DNA from: Rhizaria sp. SCN 62-66
Taxonomy: Eukaryota; Rhizaria, unplaced
Length of the DNA stretch: 20,422 nt
Reading direction: 5' to 3'
Assembly: GCA_001724265.1 (NCBI GenBank)
Contig: MEDY01000457.1
Location: 1 to 20,422 of the forward strand
The position numbers were made by a program, and so were the translations under genes. Shown here piece by piece: positions 10,400 through 20,400 of this stretch (the stretch's first letter is position 1; every line of letters starts with the position of its first letter). The notes beneath the pieces are model-generated. The model was not told where the DNA came from. It made no database searches and worked only from the letters and a program-made list of their open reading frames with translations.

Positions 10400-11175
10400 G
10401 GTGCGAGTGTTGGGGGCGGCAGCGACGCGGGTGTTGGCGCTGTAGCTGCTGTTAAGGGATGCAGAGGCAGTATAGTGACGAGAAGCGATGGCAACGCGGT
10501 TGACGCTTTCGGTTGCTGTTTTCGGGGATCCAGCGCTATAAATGTATACATATCAGCGTCGTAATCATGCGATGGGATTATGTTCGAGAAGGTGAGCGAT
10601 ATCGTGTGTCTTAGGGTGCCAGTGGATACGAGGTCAGCGAATCTGCTTCAACATGAAAGCGAGACTCAAAAGTGGAACAGATGCAGAGATATAACGGAGA
10701 GATATAGCGGACCTAGCAAGAGTGCTGAATACGCGAGGGGTAGTGAGAGGAGCGTAGTGTGCACGGACAGCGACGGAACGGACCGCTCGGAGAGCTCTTG
10801 CTGCGCGGTGTAACACTGCAGAGGGGGTCAGCGAGTGAATGATGAGGGTGAGCCCGGGATGAGGATGCGACAGTTGGCGCAGATAGCGAACGACTATGGA
10901 AGTATTATTACCATACCTTTAATTTTTCGTTCAAAGGATTACAAGGACGAGCTCGTAATACCTTTGGACGGACTCTAGAGTGGTATCAAAAGACTTTGAT
11001 TTGGACATCAACCGGTGATGACTAGCTGCCGCACGCAATAATTTTCGTGGCTAAGGTTATTTACGTCAATATGTACGACAAAACCGATGAGATTTCTGAT
11101 AACGCCACCTTGTCTACATTAAAGCACAATTCTATCTTGGAAAATGATGCTGACATTTGTATACGGGCTGGGTAA
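10400..11175. other. Upstream/promoter region of the M16 peptidase
   Basis: This non-coding stretch upstream of the minus-strand peptidase gene is purine-rich on the plus strand from about 10575 to 10875, so the sense strand of the peptidase leader is pyrimidine-rich. A TATA-like TATAAAT lies at 10537-10543 (plus-strand reading; ATTTATA on the gene's strand), about 140 bases from the ATG. Short open frames here (10580-10813 plus; about 10634-10816 minus, no ATG) show no family resemblance. The rest, to about 11175, is AT-rich with nothing identifiable. Confidence 0.45.
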
Positions 11176-11597
11176 TCTACTCCGATATCGAGATTATCTC
11201 AAGCTCCGCTGGTCATCGACCACCAATTCTCCCGCAGTGCGCTCGCCACTTTGACGCGCGATGCCGATGCAGTTGGCTCCGCCACCATCGTATTCCCGAA
11301 GGCTGTGGCCGAGACCTGCAGGAAGATCATGCCGGTCCGCAGCAAGGCGGCCAAGGCGGCCGTCGCTGCCGACATCGCGAAGGCGGCTCATGCCACACCA
11401 TCGCCGCGAAGCAGGCGGCCATGAGGGTGAAGAGTAACATCAAAGCAAGCATCAACCCTACCTCAGCGACCACTCCCGCCGCCGCTACCTCGATCACGAC
11501 CTCAACTACGGCCTCGGCCTCCTCCGCACACACTGCGGTCGCCACCGACTCGCCGCAGCCACTACGGCCGACAAGGCTGAGCCCAAAAGTGTACTAG
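11176..11597 (+). pseudogene. Decayed coding remnant, possibly histone-fold-like
   Basis: A GC-rich island in AT-rich DNA reads as protein in two overlapping frames. The first (open from 11176 to TGA 11422-11424) gives FSRSALATLTRDADAVGS followed by ATIVFPKAVAETCRKIM and a Lys/Ala-rich stretch. The second frame, ending at TAG 11595-11597, continues with TIAAKQAAMRVKS and then a Thr/Ser/Ala-rich tail. Joining them needs a one-base shift near 11390-11400. The order short helix, long helix with SATIVFPKAVAETC, then a TIAAKQAAM-like segment resembles the histone folds of the POLE3/DPB4 and CHRAC group, but the match is weak and from eye only. There is no ATG in the first frame. It may be a pseudogene, an unannotated exon of a spliced gene or a sequencing error. 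The function is not established. Confidence 0.35.
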
Positions 11598-12231
11598 TAT
11601 GTTTTTGCGCGTTTAGACTTAAAAACTTAATATTTTGCAGGTTTGTAGATATACCCAGTTTCAATAATAGCTGACCAACCAATTCTTTAATAGAAAAAAA
11701 CTCTCTTGCTTAATCCCAGTGGAGTCAATTTTGGATCACCCGTTCAAAATTGTCCAAAGAATGGTAGGCTTGGTGCTGTTGCGTACACAAGCAATCATGA
11801 TGTGCGTCAAGAACACTGTTCTGATTGTTTCCAAGTTTTGCTTCTTCATGTATCAAACTCCTTCGACATCTTTCATATTCTTGTCGTTACCTGTGACGCA
11901 CGACATTTTACATAAAAGCATGTGAGACGGTGACTAAGACGGCCAACGGTTTATTCCCCTCGCTGTGATCAAAGGTGGTGTTTCTGTGTTCGAAAGTCGT
12001 GTTTCTTGTGTAAATAATAAGCATTTTAAATACATACAATTCGAATCATAAGCTTTAAACACAGAAATCACACACTTTAAAGACAGAATCCTTCCGTGTG
12101 TGTTCACATAAAACACCACCCTTGTATCCGGAGCTTGGTAGGTCGTTGGGTGCCGTTTCTATGTGGTTTTTGTTCCTGTGAGAGAGTCCCTTTCTGTAGA
12201 ATTTCGCGCGTAACATTAGGTTGCTAAACAT

Positions 12232-12285
12232 TGATTTGTGGTCGAATAGACTTTGTAAAAACTTTGGAAAAATGATTTGTGGTCG
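12232..12285. repeat. 13-base direct repeat pair
   Basis: TGATTTGTGGTCG occurs at 12232-12244 and again at 12273-12285, a 41-base offset, with similar flanks (AT before, GAAT/GGAT after). This could be a small tandem duplication that has since diverged. Confidence 0.6.
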
Positions 12286-12299
12286 GATCCATACCGTCC

Positions 12300-12516
12300 C
12301 ATGCTCATCCATGCCTGACCATACCTGGCCATGCCTGCTGAATCGCGGGCAAACGCGCACAGATAAAGAATTGTTTCTACGTGTATAGCATTGTCGATTG
12401 AATAAACCTAGAATTGAAGGAATCAGGGAGAAACAACGACGAGGAGTATCTCAAATCATCCATGCAAATTCATGCTCATCCATGCCTGACCATGCCATGC
12501 CCCTGACCATGCCCAT
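12300..12516. repeat. Two clusters of CATGCC(TGAC) repeats
   Basis: A 23-base block beginning CATGCTCATCCATGCC and ending TGACCAT is present at 12300-12322 and again, identical, at 12471-12493. Each copy is followed by further diverged units of about 7-10 bases (CCATACCTGG, CCATGCC, CCCTGACCATGCCC). The two clusters are 171 bases apart and do not code for a recognisable product. Confidence 0.75.
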
Positions 12517-12786
12517 AATCCAGGAAAAGGCTTAACTTTCCGTCCTGCCCGAGAATGCCGCAGATCTGGGCCTCGCATTAACGGGGTTTTTTTAGGGTAT
12601 CATTTGATTGCACTAGCATTCTTATTGTCAGTTTTTGTGCTCGATGAGTAACCACTTTGCTGCGAAACACTATCACAACACCACCGCCTCTGACGGACAT
12701 GTCCGACGCTCTGTCCCTTGATACGTATCATGTAAATGACCCTGATCATGAATTCTGGATTTTTGCTTGATTAACTTTGGCGTAGC

Positions 12787-15700
12787 ATGGCGACCAAGGT
12801 GTCATCCTGCTTGGGTTGCGGCGGCAATATATACTTCTCCCCTGGAGCTAAGCCTCGGCGTCTCTGTGCATCGTGCCTGAAGGTACGACACTCCTCCCCT
12901 CAATGATGCGATTATCTTAGTGCGATTATTTTCTTGGATTTGTTTCTCCTCGCACCAGCTTCAGGCTGTGCTCATTGTCACTCATATCATTCCCAAACTG
13001 ACGAACTGTCTTTGAAAGCTACGTTAAAAAACTCGCATATTCGATTTCTGTTTGATGTTCAATCGTACTTGTATTCTCCACCCCCCAGGAAGAGATCGCC
13101 AAGGCGGACGCCGACGAGCTGTCGTCTCAGTCACCTGTTTCTAGCAACGATCCCAACGTACGCTTGCAGCACTGACAGTTATTTAAAGACTTCTCGAATC
13201 AATAATTCCACTTCAGCTGTCCAATATATCATACTGTAATCATCTAACAATCCAGTCATCTGTAGCTTGCATGCACACGTTACGCACCTGAAGCAACACC
13301 AATCTAAAAATGTACAAAATCTACATGTTGTACTTGTATTTTCTTCCTTTCTTTTTGCACAATTGCTGTTCTTGCACAGTACTGCCACAAACACTAGTCG
13401 GCGGGTCCAATTGAGATAATCAACTGGTGCAACCCGTGTAACGCCCCTGCGTGCCATCAGTGTCTCGCGCTGGACGACGTTCACGCAGGACATGAACGCC
13501 GCGAGCTCAGCGCTGTGCGTACTTAGCTGTTGAATGCCTCAAAGGCTTTACCCCTGATGCTTACTAGTTTCGAAAACAAGGTCAAGGTTCGTCACAGTAT
13601 TTACGTTGCAAAAGCATTCATCGTAATACGTGTATACATTTTTTGTACATGTATTAATATAGTACTGTAAAATAATATTTTGCGTTATGTTGTGTGCGAC
13701 CAACATATTGGGCAGATATCTAACATTTTGATGTGTCCTTTTATGCATATATCTATATCTTCATCTAAATTTGTTCACACTCCACACAGAATCAAGAGAA
13801 GGTGATGGAGACATTCAGGGACAAGGTCGACTCTGATCACACAGCGCTGATTGAGCATAGCTCAACTTACGCAGCCCAGGCTGCTGCACCCCTTGCTGCT
13901 GTGCTTTCACAGCTAAAGCTCTACGTCAAACAGTCAAAGAGTGCTGAAGACGCAAGTCTTGAAATCTCGCGCATTAATCTCGCCGAGTTCACTAAGGCTG
14001 CTGCTGCACCCCACATCTCAGCTCTGGCCGCTCTTGTCACCCAGAGCCCCGGCTGGCCGAGGCGAATTGATCCACCGCTTGTCGTCGGAAGCATCAAATA
14101 CGCTGCCGCATGCAAAGCCTTTGAGGACGCGCTTGCCTACGCCGCTGTTGCATCCCATCCGCGCAAGGCAGTCTGCGAGGCTGACGTGCCACTCTCAAAG
14201 CTCGTGCGCAACGCTGATGCATTCGAGCTTGGCACAGCCGATCTGTGCGGTGTGCGTTTTTCTTTTCGGGCACGCCGCGGCTGTAACTGCGTCGCGAGTC
14301 CACTGATAACATCTTCCAGAAATGTTGAAGGCAACAATACACGTGACCCATGCGGGTGTGGCATTGTGTGCGAGGCTACGGCATCTCCTGTCTGGGAGGC
14401 TTTAAGTGCACTTTACGACGCATTTGGTAAGCACGCGCGGGCAGTTGACAACTTGATTTCGACTGAGGACTTCATCGACGAAAAAGACGACGATGATAAT
14501 AAACACTCTGATGGCGGTGTTAGTTGCGTCGACGGCAGCAACACTGATACATCAAAGGCGAGTACAGACAACAAGAGTGGGAACAAGAACATGAGTGGCA
14601 AAAAGAAGAACCGTAACAGTGCTGCAAACACGCCGATTGTGAAAAGTGAGTTAGCGCCAATCGACTTGTCGAAGAGAAGCTCGCAGCGCAGCTTTGTGAC
14701 TGTCGAAAGTACGTTTGGCCGTGTCGACGTCACATTCTCTGTGCGCACGGCGACGTCTGAGACCTCAGACAAAAGCAACGAGTCCAGCGAAACAGGCGCA
14801 CTGTGGCTCACCGCAGACAAGAACAATAACGTAAACAAGGATAAAAGCGAGGACGCGAGTGATGCGTGCAAAAGCAAGCAATGGTATGATGTTCACAATC
14901 ATGTAACGCGCGAAGACAAACAGACAGTAAAGGTGACACTAAGTTTGCCGCATGCAGTAGTCAGAAAGAAGACTAACAACAATGGCAACTACAGCAACGC
15001 CAACACCCATACTCCGAATGCAGTACACGTTCGGTGTACAGTGTCGTTCCCGGACGTTGTGCAGCAGGCGCATGCGCTGCAACTGTGTGTCGATGCAATC
15101 GCCGCCGAGGAGGCCACCGTCAAAGAGCGGCTTGAGGCTGCCGAGGCCGCAAGTGCAGAGCGTGTACAGGCTGCTGAAGCAGCAGGCGAAGCCGCTGAGC
15201 GCGAACGCGAGCAGGCCCGCGCTGCAAAGATTGCGTCAGAGGACGCTGAGGCGGAGGAGGCAAAGCGCAAGCGGGAAGCCGCGTTGGCAGTACACGACGC
15301 TGAGATGGTACGCGAGTGGCGCAAGGACCTGCAACGCAAAAAAGGGGAAGAGGCCGATTTACGAAAGTTTACTCAAGGGATCGAGTGGGAAGCCGCTTTT
15401 AACGCGCATATTGCGTGCTGTCTGGAAGAAGAAGGGTATCCACGCCTGGTTTCATATAACGCACAAACTGGTTATTATGACTCTGCGGTAGCCCCTGCGC
15501 GGATTAACGGTGCACCAACGGAGGCCGTATTATCGCTGCTGCAGTCCAAGGCGCGCGCGCGGATTCAGGATCATATCCTAACAGAGATCGGAGCCGAGCA
15601 CGCTAACTCGGATGTTATGCTGACGTCGTCGTTGTATAACTCCAATGACGGGGAACATAACACATACTATACAAGGATCCGGCTTAATGATGACAGCTAT

Positions 15701-16231
15701 CCTAGCCACGCCGCGTACTTTCGCGCCGCTTGTCAGGCATCTACACTGGGAACTTTCGTCCACAGCTGTTTTGTGCCGCTACTGTATTCTGCATCATCCC
15801 TTCCGTTTGTCACTCTGTACCACCCAAACGATGAGGTGCCGTGCGCTACCAGTCTTGCGTTACCAGAGACCGACATTGTATATGGTGAGTACAATGAGTA
15901 TAACAGTGCTATAACCTATCCTGTTGGCACGGTGTTAATGTATCCTCGTGCAGTAGTTTCGGACGGGGTCAACGGTGAACCGACGTACAACACGCCGTGG
16001 TTTATTACCTTTGAGCCCTGCGCATCCAGCATGTTGCGCGGTGCGGTGCCTGTTGGTCGCGTTATGTCTTGTCAGGCAGAGTCCTCCACGTCGAATGTTG
16101 ATAACATGAGTCAACCCTTTGACGAAACGGCCCTGAACTGCTTCCAATCTTCCTGCAGTGCGGGCAGCTGCTATAAGAATTGCGACAACACATATTCAAG
16201 TTTTGTTTATAGCAGCTTTGAGAGTAAGTAA
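12787..16231 (+). CDS. B-box zinc-finger / coiled-coil protein with unrecognised C-terminal region
   Basis: Four exons, 12787-12882, 13089-13157, 13398-13514 and 13790-16231, give 907 residues; donors are GTACGA, GTACGC and GTGCGT, all phase 0, and an in-frame TAA at 12772-12774 supports ATG 12787. Exon 1 carries a four-Cys pair of knuckles (C8, C11, C27, C30). Exon 3 carries the second half of a B-box pattern, C-x2-C-x4-C-x2-C-x6-H-x2-H (C66, C69, C74, C77, H84, H87). Exon 4 starts with a likely helical region (KVMETFRDKVDSD), followed by a Cys-containing segment, an acidic/Asn/Lys-rich linker and a strong Ala/Glu/Arg coiled coil at about 525-620. The final ~290 residues resemble no family I know. 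The B-box-then-coil order recalls TRIM proteins, but no RING or TRIM C-terminal domain is visible. Codons are far less GC-biased than in neighbouring genes. Zinc binding is likely; the partner and role are unknown. The gene model is good, the function unassigned. Confidence 0.78.
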
Positions 16232-16580
16232 GTTCGTAAACAACTCACCAACAGCCACGATGACTCATCTGCAGTCACGTCAACATAATAGACACATACT
16301 CGGACTAGCTCCAACAACAAGATCGCAACAATACTGTGTCACACCACGCAATAATAGACATTAGGCACTGACCTTACAACATATCGCAATAGAGACAAGA
16401 AAAAAAGCAAATCATTTATGATCCGTATCAACAGCGCAACTGCGACATCGATACCTAATTTAGAAATGTGTCAGAGTCGAACGCAACTATGCTGTATTCC
16501 ATGGTCGCTTGAAGTGCTGTTAAGCAAGTTGAGCATCGGGCTTAACCACTCGCTGACTCTGGCTTACTCAGCACCCCCGG
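16232..16580. other. Convergent intergenic spacer (B-box gene / coiled-coil gene)
   Basis: These 349 AT-rich bases separate two convergent stop codons. I see no gene, repeat or clear polyadenylation signal. A canonical donor-like GTAAGT overlaps the stop region of the B-box gene at 16224-16229 but has no matching exon downstream. Confidence 0.6.
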
Positions 16581-19500
16581 TCAGAACCTGCCTCCCAGCG
16601 CCCCCGCGGCGCTGCCTGTGAGCACTGCGCCCGCGACTGCCTGCGCGGGCAGCACCAGCGCCGCCTTGTCGCCGTGGCGGGCCGCGTGCGCCCCACCGTG
16701 CGCGCCGCCGCCGCCGCGCAGCCGCGCGTAGCGGCCGGCGCCCGCGGCCGAGGGCAGCGCGGAGGCAGCCAGCGTCGCCGTCGTCGCCGCCAGCAGGTCG
16801 CCGTGGGCTGAGTCGCCGTGCCGCGCACTCGCACTGCCACTCCCAGTCGCACTCACGCTAGCAGTGGCGGCGAGGCCCTGCTGTGAGCGCGAGTGCGGGC
16901 GAGAGAAACCGGCGTTGCCGTCGCCGCTCGCTACGCTGTTATTAATGTTCGCAGGGGTGAGGTCGAAGAGATCAACGGCGCGGGACGGCGGCCGCGACCG
17001 CGCACTTACAGTCCCGCCTACATCCTCCCCCGCGCCCGCGTGCGCGTTGCTGATTATCACACCCGCGCTGCCGTGGGGCACCGCGAGGCTCTGCGTGTAG
17101 CCCTTGCTCAGAAGCGTCTGCGCGCGCGGCGCCGCGGCGGCTGCCGTCACGCCCGCGGGCCCCACGGTCGCGGGCGTCTGCGGGCCGCGTTGCATGGGCG
17201 CGAGCGGTGACGGCGACGACAACAGCACCGCGGCCAGCGCGCCCGGCGCCGAGGGGCGCGACGGCGGCCGCAGCGCGCTGCCGTCAGGCCCCGGACCCGG
17301 GCCGGACGCCGTGCTCGCGGTCGCATCGGCCGCGCTAGAGTTATTGATGACATCGGCCACGGTCGCCGCCGTTGCAGCGCCGCTCTGAGCATGCGACGGC
17401 GACTGATGGGCTTGTGTCTGCGAGTTGATACGGGGCAAAGCGGCCCCTGCAGCGCGCTGAGACAGCCCCCGCTGCAGCCGTCCGGTCGCCGCAACCGCGC
17501 CAAACCCGGTGCCGCCGTTGGCCGCATTAGCGCTGTTGCTGGCGTGAGAGTGGTTGTGCGCGGGAGCACCGAGCCGGTATTTGTACAGCTGCGCGCCACC
17601 GCTGCTAAACCCACCAGTCGTCATGCTCCCGCTGCCCCCCGCCGCTGTATGCGCGTGCGAGCCCAAGTGGGAGTTCGTTGTGGTGGTGGCAGCGAGTGAG
17701 GAGGAGACCTTGGCGAGCTTGGCGGCGAGCTCGGAGGCAACCTCGTCCGTGTGCGCTGCCTGCTCGCGCGCCGAAGCCAGCAGCAGCGACTCGGAGCGCT
17801 GCGCGCGCGCGGTGAGCTCGCGACCCAGGCGGTCCACGCGCGTGCGCACCGTCGCCAGCTCTTGCGACAGCTGCCGAGGGGGCCAAACACAGCCAGAAAG
17901 AATAGATGTGTGCATGTGAGAAAATAATTAATACAAGAAGTAAAATATTAACGCAATATTTTTTTTTTTAAAACCACCACAAATATGGCGTTGAAATCAA
18001 GCGTAAAAACATGAGGCACAATTTCAAGCTAGCTAGCACATTATCAACATGTTGGAGTAATACGTGAGTAGTTTTCATTGAGCGTACCTGCGTTGCTTTG
18101 AGTCCGGCCTGCGACTCCTGCTTGATGCCCCTGTCCGCAAGCGCGGCCTCCGCCCGGCCGAGGCGCTCCTCGACGGCCCTGAAGGCGGTGTAGCAGTCCT
18201 TGCCCAGCGCCGCGTTCGCCGCCTCGGCCGCGGCCACGCGTGTCGTCAGCGTTGTCTGCAGCACGCCCAGCGCGGCCTCCACAGCCGACACACGCGCGCC
18301 CAGCGCGGCCGCCGCGTCGGCGGAGCGACCCGTGGACTGGGAGAGTTGCTGGCCCAGGGTCGCGAGCGACACGGCCGTCGACGACGACGCTGAGGCGAGG
18401 GAAGAGCGCGTGGTTTCGAGCTGTTGGAGAGAAATAATCAATAAGCAAAATAAACAGAAGGTATTTAGATCCAATCCCGTGTTAGAAATATGATTTTAGT
18501 GTGAAAAATAGAAATCGTAGTGATCTGTAGTTGGAAACATAGTCGTTTGTGCGGTGGCTTACCTCCTCCTCGACCCTGTTTTTCAAGTCGCGCACGAGCG
18601 TCCTGACGGAGGCGAGCTGCGTGGTCATGGCCGCGTGGAAGGTGTCCGCCATGCCCTGCAGACTCTCCTGCAGCAGCCCTAGCCCCGCGCGCGTAGTGCC
18701 TGCGGCAGCCGCGGCGGCCGTGGACGCCGATGCCGCCTCCAGAGTCGACGCGGTGGCCCCCGAGATGCCGCCGCCACCGCCGCCGACAGCCGCGCCGGCC
18801 GCAGCGCCCGCAGTCAGAGAGCTGGAGGTGGCGTTATGGGTGCCGTCAGCATGAGAAGAGCTAGTAGGGTCGAAATAACTTGTTTTGTGGGTGTTATTAT
18901 TCGGATTTGTGAACGCGACGAGCGCAGTCGCAGCCGCCGTAGCAGCGCTGCCGCCAGCCCCGGCAGCAGCACCAACATTGCTGTGGTGGCTGTATGAGTT
19001 ATTAGAGTTGTTCCCATAGTCATTGTTACTATTTCGGCCACTGCCGCTGCTGTTCGCGGCGGCGACGGTGGCAAAATGCCTGCTCATGAGCTCGAACTGC
19101 CCCTGCATAGTCGTCATGGCCGCCGTCTGCGCCTGCGCGTGCAGCGTCGCGAACTGCCGCGCCGTCGCCTGGAAGCGCGCCTCCAGCTCCTCTCCGCGCG
19201 TGCGCTGCGCCGCGCTTTCGCGCATCACCTTGTCGCAGAGCCGCGCTGTGAGCGCGCCGCGCTCAACGGCGTCGCGGCCCGCGGCGGCGACGTCGGCGGC
19301 GAGCTGACGCCCCCAGGCCTTGGCGGCGGCGTCGGCCGCGACCGTCTGCCGCGCAAGCAGGATGAGCTCGTCCTTGGCGCGCGCGCCCTCGCCGTCCAGG
19401 TGCAGCAAGTGCGCGCGCAGCTCGTCCGTCGCGCGGGTTGACTAGGCGCGCGCGTGCCGTAGCTCCTCGCGCAGCGTCGACTGCGCGGCCGACAGCGAGG

Positions 19501-19955
19501 AGAGTTCGGCCAGCACCAGCGCCAGCGTCACGGGCGGCTGCGAAGGGCCGACGGAGCCAACGCCAACACTATTGGAACCTGTGGCCGGAGATGATGTTGA
19601 GGTGGCGGCGGAACTGGGAGGCAGGAAGCCCTCCAGGGTGGTTTTGAGCTCGTTGAGCGAGGTCTGAGTCGTCCGTTGCTGTTGGAGGGTGTTGTTTCAG
19701 TTTTGATCGAGTGGACAATAGCAGGGAATACGTTGCAAGCAAAATAAGCATCATGAAAAGTAATTTAATAAATACAAAATTATCAAATAAGACGATTGTA
19801 TCATTTGAGTCAACTCCAAGGCCTGTACATGTGAGTCTTTTGAGAGACGCAGCAACGGGAAACCGGCTTGGGTTACGGTCCTGAAAGGTATGTACCTCGA
19901 TGGCGAGATGACGAACAATGCTCGTGAGAGCTGCAAGATCAAGGATGTCCCCCAT
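16581..19955 (-). CDS. Ala-rich coiled-coil protein, four exons, interrupted by an in-frame TAG
   Basis: Exons on the minus strand are 19955-19896, 19678-18563, 18420-18088 and 17870-16581 (stop TGA 16583-16581), all phase 0, with donors GTACAT, GTAAGC and GTACGC. An in-frame TGA just upstream supports ATG 19955. The total is 932 codons. Exon 1 encodes MGDILDLAALTSIVRHLAIE. Exon 2 has heptad-like coiled coil broken by an Asn/Ser- and then Gly/Ala-rich stretch. Exon 3 is nearly all coiled coil (LGARVSAVEAALGVLQTTL). Exon 4 begins with about 60 residues of coiled coil and ends in a long low-complexity Ala/Ser/Gly/His/Pro tail. Codon 99 (19444-19442) is TAG, in the middle of coiled coil that continues in the same frame on both sides (REELRHARA, then STRATDELRAHLL). 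It looks like a structural or scaffold protein, but I recognise no family. If the TAG is a real stop, the product is only 98 residues. Confidence 0.7.
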
Positions 19956-20398
19956 TTTAGGTCAGGTTAGAGCAGGAAACTCCAGTGACTGCGATTTAGC
20001 CGTCGGCCTCAGAGAGTGTGACGATAGTCTCACACAGACTGCTTGTGGAGGCTGATTGAGGGTTGAGTTACGTAAGGTTCCTAAGCGATCACAGAAATAT
20101 AATAAAAACATTCAAAAAAGAAACAACGGTTAAATATCAAAATTAGTACCCATGTCTTATCTGACGGACTATATGCTAATGTTGAGAACGGTTTTTTAAC
20201 GATGGCGAAGCAACGATGGCGAAGCAATCTTGCGCAGACCCCCCTCGGTCGCCACTCAGCCGTGTCACCACCGTTGTCGCATGATCGTGGTATCGTTTCA
20301 AGATAGTACGTAAGCTTGCCGTATGTTACCGCCGACATTTAGCATAAAATACCAAGTCTCACAGGCTCACACTGGGGCAAACACCACCCACGGTCGTT
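19956..20398. other. Divergent intergenic region, right end
   Basis: This AT-rich DNA lies between the start of the minus-strand coiled-coil gene and promoter-like sequence at the window edge. It holds a perfect 14-base tandem duplication at 20198-20225. No coding region or RNA gene was recognised. Confidence 0.5.
20198..20225. repeat. 14-base perfect tandem duplication
   Basis: The unit AACGATGGCGAAGC occurs twice head-to-tail (20198-20211 and 20212-20225), preceded by a T run and followed by AATCTT. Confidence 0.9.
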
Positions 20399-20400
20399 TC

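Larger units (their letters stand above)
11598..12786. other. AT-rich intergenic DNA with short repeats
   Basis: No coding region is recognisable. It contains a weak 10-base inverted repeat (11974-11983 / 12111-12120), a 13-base direct repeat (12232-12244 / 12273-12285) and two clusters of CATGCC-type repeats (12300-12340 and 12461-12516). The last few hundred bases must include the promoter and leader of the B-box gene; I see no clear TATA box. Confidence 0.55.

Noticed and set aside
10580-10813. 77-codon plus-strand ATG frame
   Set aside because: It shows no recognisable motif, its base composition is unlike local coding exons, and it sits in the probable promoter/leader of the minus-strand peptidase gene.
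11071-11175. Short ATG frame of 34 codons before the histone-fold-like remnant
   Set aside because: Its length is expected by chance in AT-rich DNA; it has no conserved features and no clear splice link to the remnant.
16224-16229. GTAAGT donor-like sequence overlapping the stop of the B-box gene
   Set aside because: No downstream frame with coding character or matching acceptor was found before the convergent gene, and local donors mostly read GTACGC.
19444-19528. Cryptic intron removing the in-frame TAG of the coiled-coil gene
   Set aside because: The available GT sites are poor, the intron would be far shorter and more GC-rich than the others, and it would delete well-formed coiled coil.
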